A stretch of DNA of 8,105 bases from Flavobacteriaceae bacterium (GCA_013042255.1 JABDQK010000020.1:1-8105); one strand, 5' to 3'. Positions 1-7,074 are shown, counted from the first letter of the stretch. The notes: generated by a model not told the origin, from the letters alone. Translations and numbers: made by a program.

Positions 1-116
1 AATTTGGCATCGGTATTGACCCCGAGTCGCCCCACATACAATTTAAATTGCCGCTTCTCAGATTTGGAAAGTGATTTAACTAAAACGAATAAGGCGTCCT
101 TATTGACATTTGTCAT
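1..116 (-). CDS. Uncharacterised conserved protein, N-terminal 38 residues only (runs off the left edge)
   Basis: Reading the minus strand from an ATG at 114-116 gives an uninterrupted frame to the window edge. It begins MTNVNKDALFVLVKSLSKSE and continues with the basic stretch KRQFKLYVGRLGVNTDAK. The helical, lysine-rich start containing SLSKSEKRQFKLY resembles N-termini I recall from uncharacterised flavobacterial proteins of several hundred residues; that is memory, not a search. An AAGGAG lies upstream, but about 19 bases from the ATG, too far for a normal ribosome binding site, so initiation probably does not depend on it. The gene is divergent from leuA and shares the 146-base gap with it. 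No function can be assigned from this fragment. Confidence 0.7.
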   Translation of the reverse strand, partial: MTNVNKDALFVLVKSLSKSEKRQFKLYVGRLGVNTDAK

Positions 117-151
117 CGTAAAATGATATGCTTATCTCCTTGATTATCAAT

Positions 152-187
152 ATGTTAAATACTTTAAAAAGTATATTAACGTTGTAA
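152..187 (+). promoter_or_regulatory. Candidate leucine-rich leader peptide upstream of leuA
   Basis: An 11-codon frame, ATG 152-154 to TAA 185-187, encodes MLNTLKSILTL. Four of the ten residues after Met are leucine (three TTA, one TTG) and one is isoleucine. It ends 75 bases before leuA, where a transcription-attenuation leader for a leucine operon would lie. Downstream, ACAACC (195-200) can pair either with GTTGT (181-185) or with GGTTGT (219-224), which are mutually exclusive. Against it: no U-run terminator hairpin follows, no good promoter is visible upstream of 152, there is no Shine-Dalgarno sequence, and TTA codons arise easily in AT-rich DNA. The promoter candidate at 207-234 would leave this frame off the mRNA. 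Confidence 0.3.
154..180. repeat. 27-base inverted repeat, possible operator
   Basis: The arms GTTAA-ATACTTT and AAAGTAT-A-TTAAC are complementary around a 2-base centre (AA, 166-167), with one unpaired A at 175. That gives 12 matched pairs with a single bulge. It lies in the divergent gap between the unknown gene at 1-116 and leuA, so it could be a binding site for a dimeric regulator of either gene. It also overlaps the candidate leader peptide, which makes it ambiguous whether selection acts on DNA, RNA or codons. The composition is very AT-rich, so some symmetry could be chance. Confidence 0.4.
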
Positions 188-206
188 ATGCCTCACAACC
201 ACGTAA

Positions 207-234
207 TTGGTCTGGATCGGTTGTAATACATTCG
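207..234 (+). promoter_or_regulatory. Candidate leuA promoter
   Basis: TTG at 207-209 is followed after 17 bases by TACATTCG (227-234), one base off the Bacteroidetes -7 consensus TAnnTTTG. The spacing is at the short end of the usual range. Transcription would start near 240 and leave a leader of roughly 20 bases before the leuA ATG at 263, with AT-rich, SD-free sequence ahead of it. This is inferred from motif and spacing only. Confidence 0.35.
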
Positions 235-262
235 TTATGGTGAGTAAAATTAAGTAATTATA

Positions 263-1435
263 ATGAGCAAAGATAAAGTATACATTTTTGACACTACACT
301 TCGTGATGGAGAGCAGGTCCCCGGCTGTAAGCTGGATACAAAACAAAAACTGGTCATCGCCGAAAGGCTCGATACCCTGGGGGTGGATGTGATTGAGGCC
401 GGCTTCCCGATTTCCAGTCCGGGCGACTTCAATTCGGTCAATGAGATTGCCAAGCTTGTCAGGAATGCAACGGTATGCGGACTTACCCGATCCGTAAAGA
501 AAGATATAGAAGTGGCTGCTGAAGCTTTAAAGCATGCCAAAAAACCCAGAATCCATACGGGAATTGGCACTTCAGATTCGCATATCAAATACAAATTCAA
601 CTCCACCAGAGAAAAAATCCTTGAAAGGGCCGTTGATGCAGTAAGATACGCTAAGAATTTTGTTGATGATGTTGAGTTTTATGCTGAGGATGCCGGAAGG
701 ACCGACAACGAATTTCTGGCCAAGATTTGCGAAGAAGTGATCAAAGCCGGAGCAACGGTGCTAAATATCCCGGACACAACCGGGTACTGTCTTCCTGAGG
801 AATACGGAGCCAAAATGAAATATCTCCATGAAAATGTTGAAGGGATTGACAGGGCTATACTTTCCTGTCATTGTCACAATGACCTGGGTCTGGCTACTGC
901 CAATTCTATTTCCGGCGTAATCAACGGAGCCCGACAGATTGAGTGTACTATCAACGGAATTGGGGAACGAGCCGGTAACACTTCCCTGGAAGAGGTGGTC
1001 ATGATTCTGAGACAACATCCCTATCTCAATCTGGATACGGGAATAAACAGTAAGCTCCTTTATGACACCAGCCTTATGGTCTCTGAAAAAATGGGTATGC
1101 CTGTTCAACCTAACAAGGCCATTGTAGGTTCAAATGCCTTTGCACACAGCTCTGGTATTCATCAGGATGGGGTGATCAAAAAGAGGGAAACTTATGAAAT
1201 CATGGATCCTACCGATGTAGGGGTAGATCATTCGTCTATTGTTTTAACCGCCAGAAGTGGTAGAGCAGCTCTTGCCTACAGGGCTAAGAACATTGGGTAT
1301 GAACTCACTAAAGTCCAACTCGATGTCATATACGAACACTTCCTAAGGTTTGCGGACAGGAAAAAGGAAATTATCGATGAGGATATCCACCAGATCATCG
1401 ATAAGGCCAATATCAACATTGAAAGTATCGCCTGA
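263..1435 (+). CDS. leuA: 2-isopropylmalate synthase, short form without the C-terminal regulatory domain
   Basis: LeuA condenses acetyl-CoA with 2-oxoisovalerate to give 2-isopropylmalate, the committed step of leucine synthesis in the cytoplasm. The 390 residues form a DRE-TIM-type HMGL-like barrel. The signature [12 protein letters not shown] is at 10-21, the metal-binding HCHNDLGLA at 203-211 (H203, H205), the [11 protein letters not shown] segment at 234-244 (N239, a likely metal ligand), and GIHQDG at 298-303, whose histidine H300 matches the catalytic histidine of the family. The protein ends about 90 residues after that motif, whereas E. coli LeuA has 523 residues; the C-terminal LeuA dimer domain that senses leucine is absent. 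The frame closes with a clean stop, so this is a natural short form and not a truncation. leuB follows after 2 bases. Homocitrate or citramalate synthase are related alternatives, but the leuB partner makes LeuA much the best call. Confidence 0.93.
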   Translation: MSKDKVYIFDTTLRDGEQVPGCKLDTKQKLVIAERLDTLGVDVIEAGFPISSPGDFNSVNEIAKLVRNATVCGLTRSVKKDIEVAAEALKHAKKPRIHTGIGTSDSHIKYKFNSTREKILERAVDAVRYAKNFVDDVEFYAEDAGRTDNEFLAKICEEVIKAGATVLNIPDTTGYCLPEEYGAKMKYLHENVEGIDRAILSCHCHNDLGLATANSISGVINGARQIECTINGIGERAGNTSLEEVVMILRQHPYLNLDTGINSKLLYDTSLMVSEKMGMPVQPNKAIVGSNAFAHSSGIHQDGVIKKRETYEIMDPTDVGVDHSSIVLTARSGRAALAYRAKNIGYELTKVQLDVIYEHFLRFADRKKEIIDEDIHQIIDKANINIESIA

Positions 1436-1437
1436 CT

Positions 1438-2556
1438 ATGAAACTTAAAATCGCCCTGCTTCCCGGGGATGGTATCGGACCCGAGGTAACCGCCCAGGCC
1501 GTAAAATGCCTGCAGGCCGTTGAGGAGACCTTCGGCCATGAATTTGAGTACACGGAGGCGCTTGTAGGTGCAGCCGCAATGGACAAATCGGGTGACCCTC
1601 TGCCTGAGAAAACACTTGCCCTCTGCAAAAAATCAGATGCCGTACTCTTCGGGGCCATCGGTGATCCCAAATACGATAATGACCCCAAGGCTAAAGTCAG
1701 ACCCGAACAGGGACTACTGAGGCTACGAAAAGAACTGGGACTATTTTGCAATATCAGGCCTATTAAGGTTTTTCCGACGCTTACGGACAAATCTCCCCTG
1801 AAGAAAAAGGTGATAACCGGAACAGATTTTGTGATTTACCGGGAACTTACCAGTGGAATCTACTTCGGGGATAAATCGCTTAGCGAAGATGGCACAGTAG
1901 CTACAGACAGTTGCACTTATACAGAAAGCGAAGTGAGCCGTATTGCACACCTCGCATTTAAAGCTGCCAAAAGCAGAAGAAAAAAAATAACACTCATTGA
2001 CAAGGCAAACGTCCTGGAGTCTAGTCGACTTTGGAGGCGTGTGGTTACAAAAATCGGGGAGAGTTATCCTGAGGTGAAACTCGATTGTATGTTTATAGAC
2101 AACGCAGCAATGCAACTGGTCTTAAAACCGTCACAATTTGATGTGATCCTAACGGAAAACATGTTTGGTGATATACTTTCTGATGAGGGAAGCGCTGTGG
2201 GAGGCTCCATTGGATTATTGCCTTCTGCCTCCATCGGGGAAAGCACAGCCCTGTTTGAACCCGTACACGGTTCGTATCCACAGGCTAAAGGGAAAGATAT
2301 TGCCAATCCTGTGGCCTCAATCCTGTCAGCTGCAATGTTACTCGACCATTTTAAGCTGGATGAAGAATCAAGAGCTATCGTCATAGCAGTCCTTACATCA
2401 ATTAAAAAAGGAATCGTCTCACCAGACCTTAATACGTCGAGTAAATATGGAACAAATCATATAGGAGATTTTATCTCGGAAAATATCAGAGATTCCGAAG
2501 ATTATCTTATCCTGAATAAAGAAAATATCTGGTTGGGAAAATCAACCATTATTTGA
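1438..2556 (+). CDS. leuB: 3-isopropylmalate dehydrogenase
   Basis: LeuB oxidatively decarboxylates 3-isopropylmalate with NAD+ to 2-oxoisocaproate, the direct precursor of leucine. The 372 residues match the usual length (about 360). Visible family landmarks are LLPGDGIGPEV (7-17), the substrate-binding arginines in LLRLRKELGLF and NIRP (R95 to R107), YRELTSGIYFG with R135 and catalytic Y142, catalytic K189 in DKANVLESSR, and metal-binding D221, D245 and D249 (the latter two in NMFGDILSDEGS). The NAD-binding segment FEPVHGSYPQAKGKDIANP is at 273-291. The leucine-pathway side-chain loop LLRLRKELGLF separates it from isocitrate dehydrogenases. It starts 2 bases after the leuA stop, so the pair is cotranscribed and probably translationally coupled. 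A strong terminator follows within 25 bases. Confidence 0.95.
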   Translation: MKLKIALLPGDGIGPEVTAQAVKCLQAVEETFGHEFEYTEALVGAAAMDKSGDPLPEKTLALCKKSDAVLFGAIGDPKYDNDPKAKVRPEQGLLRLRKELGLFCNIRPIKVFPTLTDKSPLKKKVITGTDFVIYRELTSGIYFGDKSLSEDGTVATDSCTYTESEVSRIAHLAFKAAKSRRKKITLIDKANVLESSRLWRRVVTKIGESYPEVKLDCMFIDNAAMQLVLKPSQFDVILTENMFGDILSDEGSAVGGSIGLLPSASIGESTALFEPVHGSYPQAKGKDIANPVASILSAAMLLDHFKLDEESRAIVIAVLTSIKKGIVSPDLNTSSKYGTNHIGDFISENIRDSEDYLILNKENIWLGKSTII

Positions 2557-2579
2557 TTACTTTTTTTTACAGCCACCAG

Positions 2580-2610
2580 GGGTCCTTCCAAACCGAAGGG
2601 CCCTTTTTTT
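2580..2610 (+). terminator. Rho-independent terminator of leuAB
   Basis: A 9-bp stem GGGTCCTTC (2580-2588) pairs with GAAGGGCCC (2595-2603), with one T-G wobble and a 6-base loop, followed directly by seven Ts (2604-2610). It lies 23 bases past the leuB stop. The minus-strand lipoprotein gene ends inside the T run (its stop is 2609-2611). Read on the minus strand, the hairpin has no U-run after it, so it terminates mainly leuAB. Confidence 0.9.
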
Positions 2611-3829
2611 ATTCGGCTTGTAACTGCTGTACGAATTCGTCAAACTCTTTCTTAAAAGTAACATACTTCTCTCCTGTTGCCGGTCCGTTGAACCCCGTAT
2701 GTATCTTCCTAACCTTTCCTTTTTTATCTATAATAACAGTGGTTGGGTAAGACAGGACATGATTTAACATAGGCAGCTTTTCATTTGCAGTTGATTTGTC
2801 CGAACTACCGTACTGCGCCAGAACCACAGGGTAGGGAATATTATGGCGTTCTTTTAATCGGTCTATGCCCCGGAAGGCCCTTTCCTCGGTTTTTGCATAT
2901 TCAAAGGCGAGGGCAATTACCTCAATATTTTCGGTAGGATTGTCCTTAAGATATTCAATGAGAAACTTGGTTTCATCAAGGCAATTCGGGCACCAGGTGC
3001 CCATGATCTGAAGTATGACCACTTTCCCCTGAAACTCAGGATCTTCAGGAGATATGTAGTTACCTTCTGCGTCGGGAAAAGAAAAGGACACTTTTTCATA
3101 CCCTTCATTTAAGTAGGTAAGCGTATCCTCCTCCGGCAATTCAAAGGTTTCGTTGCGAAAGGCTTCAAAAGGTTCCTGAAAATGATTTCCGGAATAAAAC
3201 ACACCATTCATTGTACTGTCTGTGACTTTTGCCAGGAAGAGAAATACATGTGCCCCGTCAAAAGTGGACAATTTGAGAGAATCTCCCTGAATAGTACCTT
3301 CCAGATATCTGTAATCCCCGGTATTTGTTCTGAAGGTTCCTTTAACTTTGCCATTCTCCTGCCGAAAAATACCTTTGGCCATATAGGCATCATCGGATTC
3401 CTTGCTGAATTCTGCCTCCCATATCCCCTGTATATTGGCAGAAGGTGACTTGTTACCCTTAAAGCGCAGGCTGTCTCCATAGATTGCTTTAAATGGAACC
3501 CTGCGGTTGAGGTCTTCCTTGACAAATTCACCGACCATCGTATCCGCCGTATAGGTTGCCGTAAAAAATCCGTCGAAAACGGGCATGTTTACCCTGATGG
3601 AATCTCCTTTTAATTCAAAATCATCGATTAATAAAACTTCCTCAGCATTGTAAACCTCCATTATATAACCTCCTTCCTCCCTGCTCAGGGAAAAGTTAAA
3701 AGGAAGTTGATGTTGATCCATTACCTCCATCTCTCCTCTCCAGATACCTACACTTAATTCAACTTCTTTTTTCTCTTGGCAGCCTAAGGCCGTAAGAATA
3801 CAGAGGAATATCAGAACCTTCTTTTGCAT
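2609..3829 (-). CDS. TlpA-like thioredoxin-fold lipoprotein with a duplicated N-terminal domain
   Basis: The 406-residue product starts with a lipoprotein signal: MQKK, a hydrophobic stretch, then the lipobox LTALGC with lipidated C17, so the mature protein should be membrane-anchored outside the cytoplasm. Residues 28-120 and 135-227 are two copies of a beta-rich unit sharing GIW at the start, a GDS(I/L) segment, TM.G..F and PF.A, at a period of about 107 residues. The C-terminal part (about 245-406) is a TlpA/AhpC-TSA-type thioredoxin domain with WCPNC at 279-283 (C280, C283) and the cis-proline motif YPTT (P362). Family knowledge suggests a periplasmic thiol-disulfide oxidoreductase that reduces client proteins; the client is unknown. 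The N-terminal units may bind ligand or protein, which is inference. It converges on leuB and diverges from pheT. No clear promoter or SD sequence is seen upstream. Confidence 0.88.
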   Translation of the reverse strand: MQKKVLIFLCILTALGCQEKKEVELSVGIWRGEMEVMDQHQLPFNFSLSREEGGYIMEVYNAEEVLLIDDFELKGDSIRVNMPVFDGFFTATYTADTMVGEFVKEDLNRRVPFKAIYGDSLRFKGNKSPSANIQGIWEAEFSKESDDAYMAKGIFRQENGKVKGTFRTNTGDYRYLEGTIQGDSLKLSTFDGAHVFLFLAKVTDSTMNGVFYSGNHFQEPFEAFRNETFELPEEDTLTYLNEGYEKVSFSFPDAEGNYISPEDPEFQGKVVILQIMGTWCPNCLDETKFLIEYLKDNPTENIEVIALAFEYAKTEERAFRGIDRLKERHNIPYPVVLAQYGSSDKSTANEKLPMLNHVLSYPTTVIIDKKGKVRKIHTGFNGPATGEKYVTFKKEFDEFVQQLQAE

Positions 3830-3908
3830 GATTTTCAGTTAAGTTGCAAATATCGAAATAAAGGAGAAAACAAAATTTGCAAAAATCGTGATGAAAGAGT
3901 CATTCTGC

Positions 3909-3940
3909 TTTGAATGTGAACACCCATTGTTTTATCTTTG
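3909..3940 (+). promoter_or_regulatory. pheT promoter, perfect Bacteroidetes consensus
   Basis: TTTG (3909-3912), a 20-base spacer, then TATCTTTG (3933-3940) match the Bacteroidetes housekeeping promoter (TTTG and TAnnTTTG) at every defined position. Transcription would begin within about 10 bases, leaving a short leader that holds AAGGA (3948-3952) 6 bases before the pheT ATG, a plausible Shine-Dalgarno site. Confidence 0.75.
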
Positions 3941-3958
3941 AACGCTTAAGGAACGTCC

Positions 3959-6382
3959 ATGCAAATTTCTTATAACTGGTTAAAACAATTCCTTCAGCTC
4001 GATTGGGAGCCGACCAGGGTTGCAGAACTTCTTACAGATTTGGGATTAGAAGTAGAAGGTATAGCCGATTTTGAATCGATTCCCGGGGGCCTTAAAGGTG
4101 TGGTTGTAGGTCATGTCACTGACTGTATTAAACATCCTAATGCCGATAAGCTTAAACTCACTACCGTTGACATCGGCAACAATACCCCCCTTCAGATTGT
4201 ATGCGGAGCGCCTAATGTGGCAAAAGGACAAAAGGTTCCGGTTGCAACTATAGGGACCACGCTGCATATGAACAACGGGGAATCCCTAAAGATAAAAAAA
4301 GGGAAAATCCGCGGGGAAGTTAGTGAAGGAATGATTTGTGCAGAAGATGAACTGGGTCTTGGGGAGGATCACGAAGGAATAATGATCCTGGAAGACTCCA
4401 TAGAACCGGGGACGGCCTTTTCAGAATTGTTTGAAATTGAAAATGACCATGTCTTTGAAATTGGTCTGACACCCAACAGGGCTGATGCCATGAGTCATTA
4501 CGGTGTTGCCAGGGATCTGAAAGCCGGTCTACAGCAACAGGGAATTAAAAAAGAAATGCTTACTCCCTCCCTGAGTAATTTCAGTGTGGCTAACAGGTCC
4601 TTGAAAATTGCTGTATCCGTGAAGGATCCCAGTCTCGCTCCCCGATATGCCGGGGTCACAATCAGTAATCTAATTGTACAACCTTCCCCCAACTGGCTTA
4701 AAAATCGCCTAAGGGCGATCGGACTCAAGCCGATAAACAATGTGGTGGACGCAACTAACTATGTCTTGCATGAGCTTGGACAGCCACTCCATGCATTTGA
4801 TGCCAATCGTATTTTTGGGAAAGAGATTATCGTCCAGACCGTCAAAGCCGGCACCAGCTTTATGACCCTCGACGGGGAAGAGCGAATCCTGCATGAAGAT
4901 GACCTGATGATTTGTGATGGGGAAAAGCCCATGTGTATCGCAGGTATATTTGGAGGCATCAATACAGGCGTCACCGAGAGTACAAAAGCTATTTTCCTTG
5001 AAAGTGCATATTTCGATCCGGTATCCATCCGGAAAACCGCCAAACGTCATGGATTAAATACCGATGCATCTTTCAGGTTTGAAAGGGGTATTGATATCAA
5101 TAATGTTGAATACGCTCTGCAAAGGGCTGCCTTATTGATCTGCGAACTCACCGGAGGTGAGATCACTTCAGATGTAGTCGACCTGTATCCCAAAAAAAAG
5201 GAAGACAATCAGGTTTTCCTCACCTTTGAAAAGATCAACAAACTGATCGGCCAGGAAATCCCGAAGGATGTGATTAAATCAATCCTGACATCCCTCGATA
5301 TCAAAATAAAAAATATAACCGAAACGGGATTGGGGCTGGTCATTCCTTTTTATAGAATAGACGTTACCCGGGAAGTGGATGTCATTGAAGAAATTCTCAG
5401 GGTTTTTGGATATAACAATATCAACTTCGACCCCAAGCTCCATGCCTCTGTTGCTACCTCCTCACGATTTGAGGACTATATCCTCCAAAATCATGCAGGA
5501 GATCTGCTTGCTGCACAAGGATTTTATGAAATCCTCTCTAATAGCCTAACCAATCCAGAATACTCGGAATCGCTAAACAGCGATAATTCGCCAGGAGTTA
5601 AAATATTAAATCCGCTAAGTTCGGAGTTGTCTGTTATGAGACCGTCCATGCTCTTTTCGGCTCTGGAAGCTGCCTCTTATAATATTAACAGGAAGCGTCA
5701 GCATCTCAAGCTTTTTGAATTCGGAAAAACATATCATACAGGAACTGAAGGATACGAGGAAAACCGTCACCTTTCGCTATTGATAACCGGAGACCGGATG
5801 GCAGATAGCTGGACAAGTCCGTCGAAGCCTACCGACTTCTATTATCTTAAATCCATAGTAGAACTCATCCTCACTAAAATGGGTATTGATAAATACCGAT
5901 CTACCTCAACATCTAATCCTGTATTCAGTGAGGGCTTAGAATTAATAAAGGATAAAACCTCTTTAGTACATCTCGGACTTGTCAGTAAAAAACTACTGAA
6001 GCGCTTTGACATCAGCCAACAAATATTTTTTGCCGATTTCAATTGGGAAGCCATTTGTACCCTGGCAGCTAAACAAAAGATTGTGTACAACCCCATTCCT
6101 AAATACCCTTCTGTAAGACGAGATTTTGCGCTTTTACTCGATGAAGCGATCCCCTTTAGTGAACTTGAAGAAATTGCATTTAAAACTGAAAAAAAGTTGT
6201 TAAAGGACCTCTCATTATTTGACGTATACACTGGGGATAAACTACCTCAGGGAAAAAAGTCATACGCCGTAAGCTTTACTCTTCAGGACAATACAAAGAC
6301 GCTGACAGATAAACAGATTGACAAGATCATGAACAAGATGAAGTCGGCTTATGAACGAGAATTGGGAGCCGAATTAAGGTAA
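3959..6382 (+). CDS. pheT: Phenylalanine-tRNA ligase beta subunit
   Basis: PheT pairs with PheS as an (alpha-beta)2 enzyme that charges tRNA-Phe; the beta chain binds tRNA and edits misacylated Tyr-tRNA-Phe. At 807 residues it is full length (E. coli 795). In order: an N-terminal module, an EMAP-II-like tRNA-binding OB domain (about 40-150, with HPNADKLKLTTVDIG and IVCGAPNV), the B3/B4 editing domain (about 225-390, with NNVVDATNYVLHELGQPLHAFD and the TDASFRFERGID stretch at 368-379), the B5 domain (about 413-490, with RIDVTREVDVIEEILRVFGY), the catalytically inactive synthetase-like core (about 500-690), and the FDX-ACB anticodon-binding domain (712-807, with YPSVRRDFALL and the conserved GKKSYAVSFTLQDNTKTLTD). 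The ATG follows AAGGA by 6 bases and sits behind a consensus promoter. pheS is not adjacent, so the subunits are made from separate loci, as is usual in Bacteroidetes. Confidence 0.97.
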   Translation: MQISYNWLKQFLQLDWEPTRVAELLTDLGLEVEGIADFESIPGGLKGVVVGHVTDCIKHPNADKLKLTTVDIGNNTPLQIVCGAPNVAKGQKVPVATIGTTLHMNNGESLKIKKGKIRGEVSEGMICAEDELGLGEDHEGIMILEDSIEPGTAFSELFEIENDHVFEIGLTPNRADAMSHYGVARDLKAGLQQQGIKKEMLTPSLSNFSVANRSLKIAVSVKDPSLAPRYAGVTISNLIVQPSPNWLKNRLRAIGLKPINNVVDATNYVLHELGQPLHAFDANRIFGKEIIVQTVKAGTSFMTLDGEERILHEDDLMICDGEKPMCIAGIFGGINTGVTESTKAIFLESAYFDPVSIRKTAKRHGLNTDASFRFERGIDINNVEYALQRAALLICELTGGEITSDVVDLYPKKKEDNQVFLTFEKINKLIGQEIPKDVIKSILTSLDIKIKNITETGLGLVIPFYRIDVTREVDVIEEILRVFGYNNINFDPKLHASVATSSRFEDYILQNHAGDLLAAQGFYEILSNSLTNPEYSESLNSDNSPGVKILNPLSSELSVMRPSMLFSALEAASYNINRKRQHLKLFEFGKTYHTGTEGYEENRHLSLLITGDRMADSWTSPSKPTDFYYLKSIVELILTKMGIDKYRSTSTSNPVFSEGLELIKDKTSLVHLGLVSKKLLKRFDISQQIFFADFNWEAICTLAAKQKIVYNPIPKYPSVRRDFALLLDEAIPFSELEEIAFKTEKKLLKDLSLFDVYTGDKLPQGKKSYAVSFTLQDNTKTLTDKQIDKIMNKMKSAYERELGAELR

Positions 6383-6387
6383 GTAAA

Positions 6388-6936
6388 TCAAAAGGCCTTA
6401 GGTAGGATTATGCTATCAATGGTATGAATAATACCGTTACACTGATCAGAGTCGGCTATTGTAATCCTGGCTTTATTACCCAAACCGTCTGAGAGGACAA
6501 TATCTACCCCCTCAATCGAAGCTTTTATCTTTTTCCCCTGAACGGTAGTAAAAGTGGCATTTCCATTTCCTTTTACCATGGCATTTAGGATTTTAGAGGC
6601 CGAAAGCGATCCTGCCACCATAAAATAGGTAAGAATTTCCTTGAGTTGCTTGTTGTTTTCAGGACGCATGAGATGCGCAATTTTATCGGATGATAGTTTC
6701 TTAAAAGCCCGGTCTGAAGGTGCAAAAATGGTAAACGGTGCATCACCATCCAGAAGGATATCCAAATCGGCGGCTTTCAAAGCTGAAGTCAGAGTAGTAT
6801 AATCCCCCGATTCCACGGCAGTGGTGTAAATCGTTTTCTTAAAATCGGAATAACCGTCTGTGGCCTGAGCAATTCCCAATGCCGGAAGCACAAAGAAAAC
6901 CCATAGCCCAATTGTTAATAAAGGCTTCATTCTCAT
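6388..6936 (-). CDS. Secreted fasciclin (FAS1) domain protein
   Basis: The 182-residue product opens with a signal peptide (basic MRMK, hydrophobic core to about residue 22, probable cleavage after GIAQA near 25). One FAS1 domain fills the rest (about 36-180). The H1 motif is PFTIFAPSDRAFKKL (67-81), the central segment YFMVAG (104-109) replaces the usual YHVV.G, and the H2 motif is NGIIHTIDSIILP (167-179). There is a single cysteine, C166, and no lipobox, so it is likely periplasmic or exported rather than a lipoprotein. FAS1 domains act in adhesion and protein contacts; the partner cannot be read here. The start has two nearby ATGs (M1 and M3), and either gives the same mature protein. Its stop lies 5 bases from the pheT stop on the other strand, and no separate terminator is visible between them. 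Confidence 0.9.
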   Translation of the reverse strand: MRMKPLLTIGLWVFFVLPALGIAQATDGYSDFKKTIYTTAVESGDYTTLTSALKAADLDILLDGDAPFTIFAPSDRAFKKLSSDKIAHLMRPENNKQLKEILTYFMVAGSLSASKILNAMVKGNGNATFTTVQGKKIKASIEGVDIVLSDGLGNKARITIADSDQCNGIIHTIDSIILPKAF

Positions 6937-6950
6937 AGTTGGTTCTTATC

Positions 6951-6968
6951 ACCGATTCGACGAACGGT
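6951..6968. repeat. Small imperfect inverted repeat ahead of the FAS1 start
   Basis: ACCG and CGGT form the ends, and the interior TTC/GAA continues the symmetry with one bulged base and a 3-base loop, about 7 bp in all. It ends 14 bases upstream of the FAS1 start codon, so it could be a leader hairpin or a weak operator. It is short enough to be chance. Confidence 0.2.
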
Positions 6969-7010
6969 AACAAAAGATCGACAATATACATTTTTAGTTT
7001 AGCAAATACG

Positions 7011-7055
7011 TGACCGGGTATTGACCTTAGTCGAAATTAACATAATATTAACATA
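7011..7055. repeat. Two direct-repeat pairs with 11-base period in a divergent gap
   Basis: TGACC occurs at 7011-7015 and 7022-7026, and the 9-base ATTAACATA at 7036-7044 and 7047-7055. Both pairs have an 11-base period, close to one helical turn. They sit just upstream of the -33 element of the gene at 7130 and about 75-120 bases upstream of the FAS1 start. Tandem half-sites at 10-11 bases are typical of OmpR/PhoB-type regulators, so this may be an operator region; that is inference. The 193-base gap 6937-7129 shows no coding sequence otherwise. Confidence 0.35.
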
Positions 7056-7074
7056 GGTCGTTCTGGGAATGAGG

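Noticed and set aside
105..112. GACATTTG as a -7 element giving a transcript that includes the leader peptide
   Set aside because: No -33 TTTG lies at proper spacing and the first consensus base is wrong; too weak to annotate.
188..226. Second short frame MPHNHVIGLDRL after the leucine-rich leader candidate
   Set aside because: No start signal and no amino acid bias relevant to leucine synthesis; likely chance.
1741..2115. Long open frames antisense to leuB, and similar ones within leuA and pheT
   Set aside because: They lie wholly inside well-supported genes, show no family features and have no start signals; they are shadows of the coding strand.
2540..2568. AT-rich hairpin (AATCAA/TTGATT) over the leuB stop codon followed by eight Ts, as a first terminator
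   Set aside because: Only 6 weak pairs, a 7-base loop and a 2-base offset before the T run; the strong hairpin at 2580-2610 explains termination on its own.
3847..3874. Minus-strand promoter for the lipoprotein gene (TTTG at 3871-3874, GATATTTG at 3847-3854)
   Set aside because: The -7 element lacks the first T and the spacer is only 16 bases, too short for the Bacteroidetes consensus.
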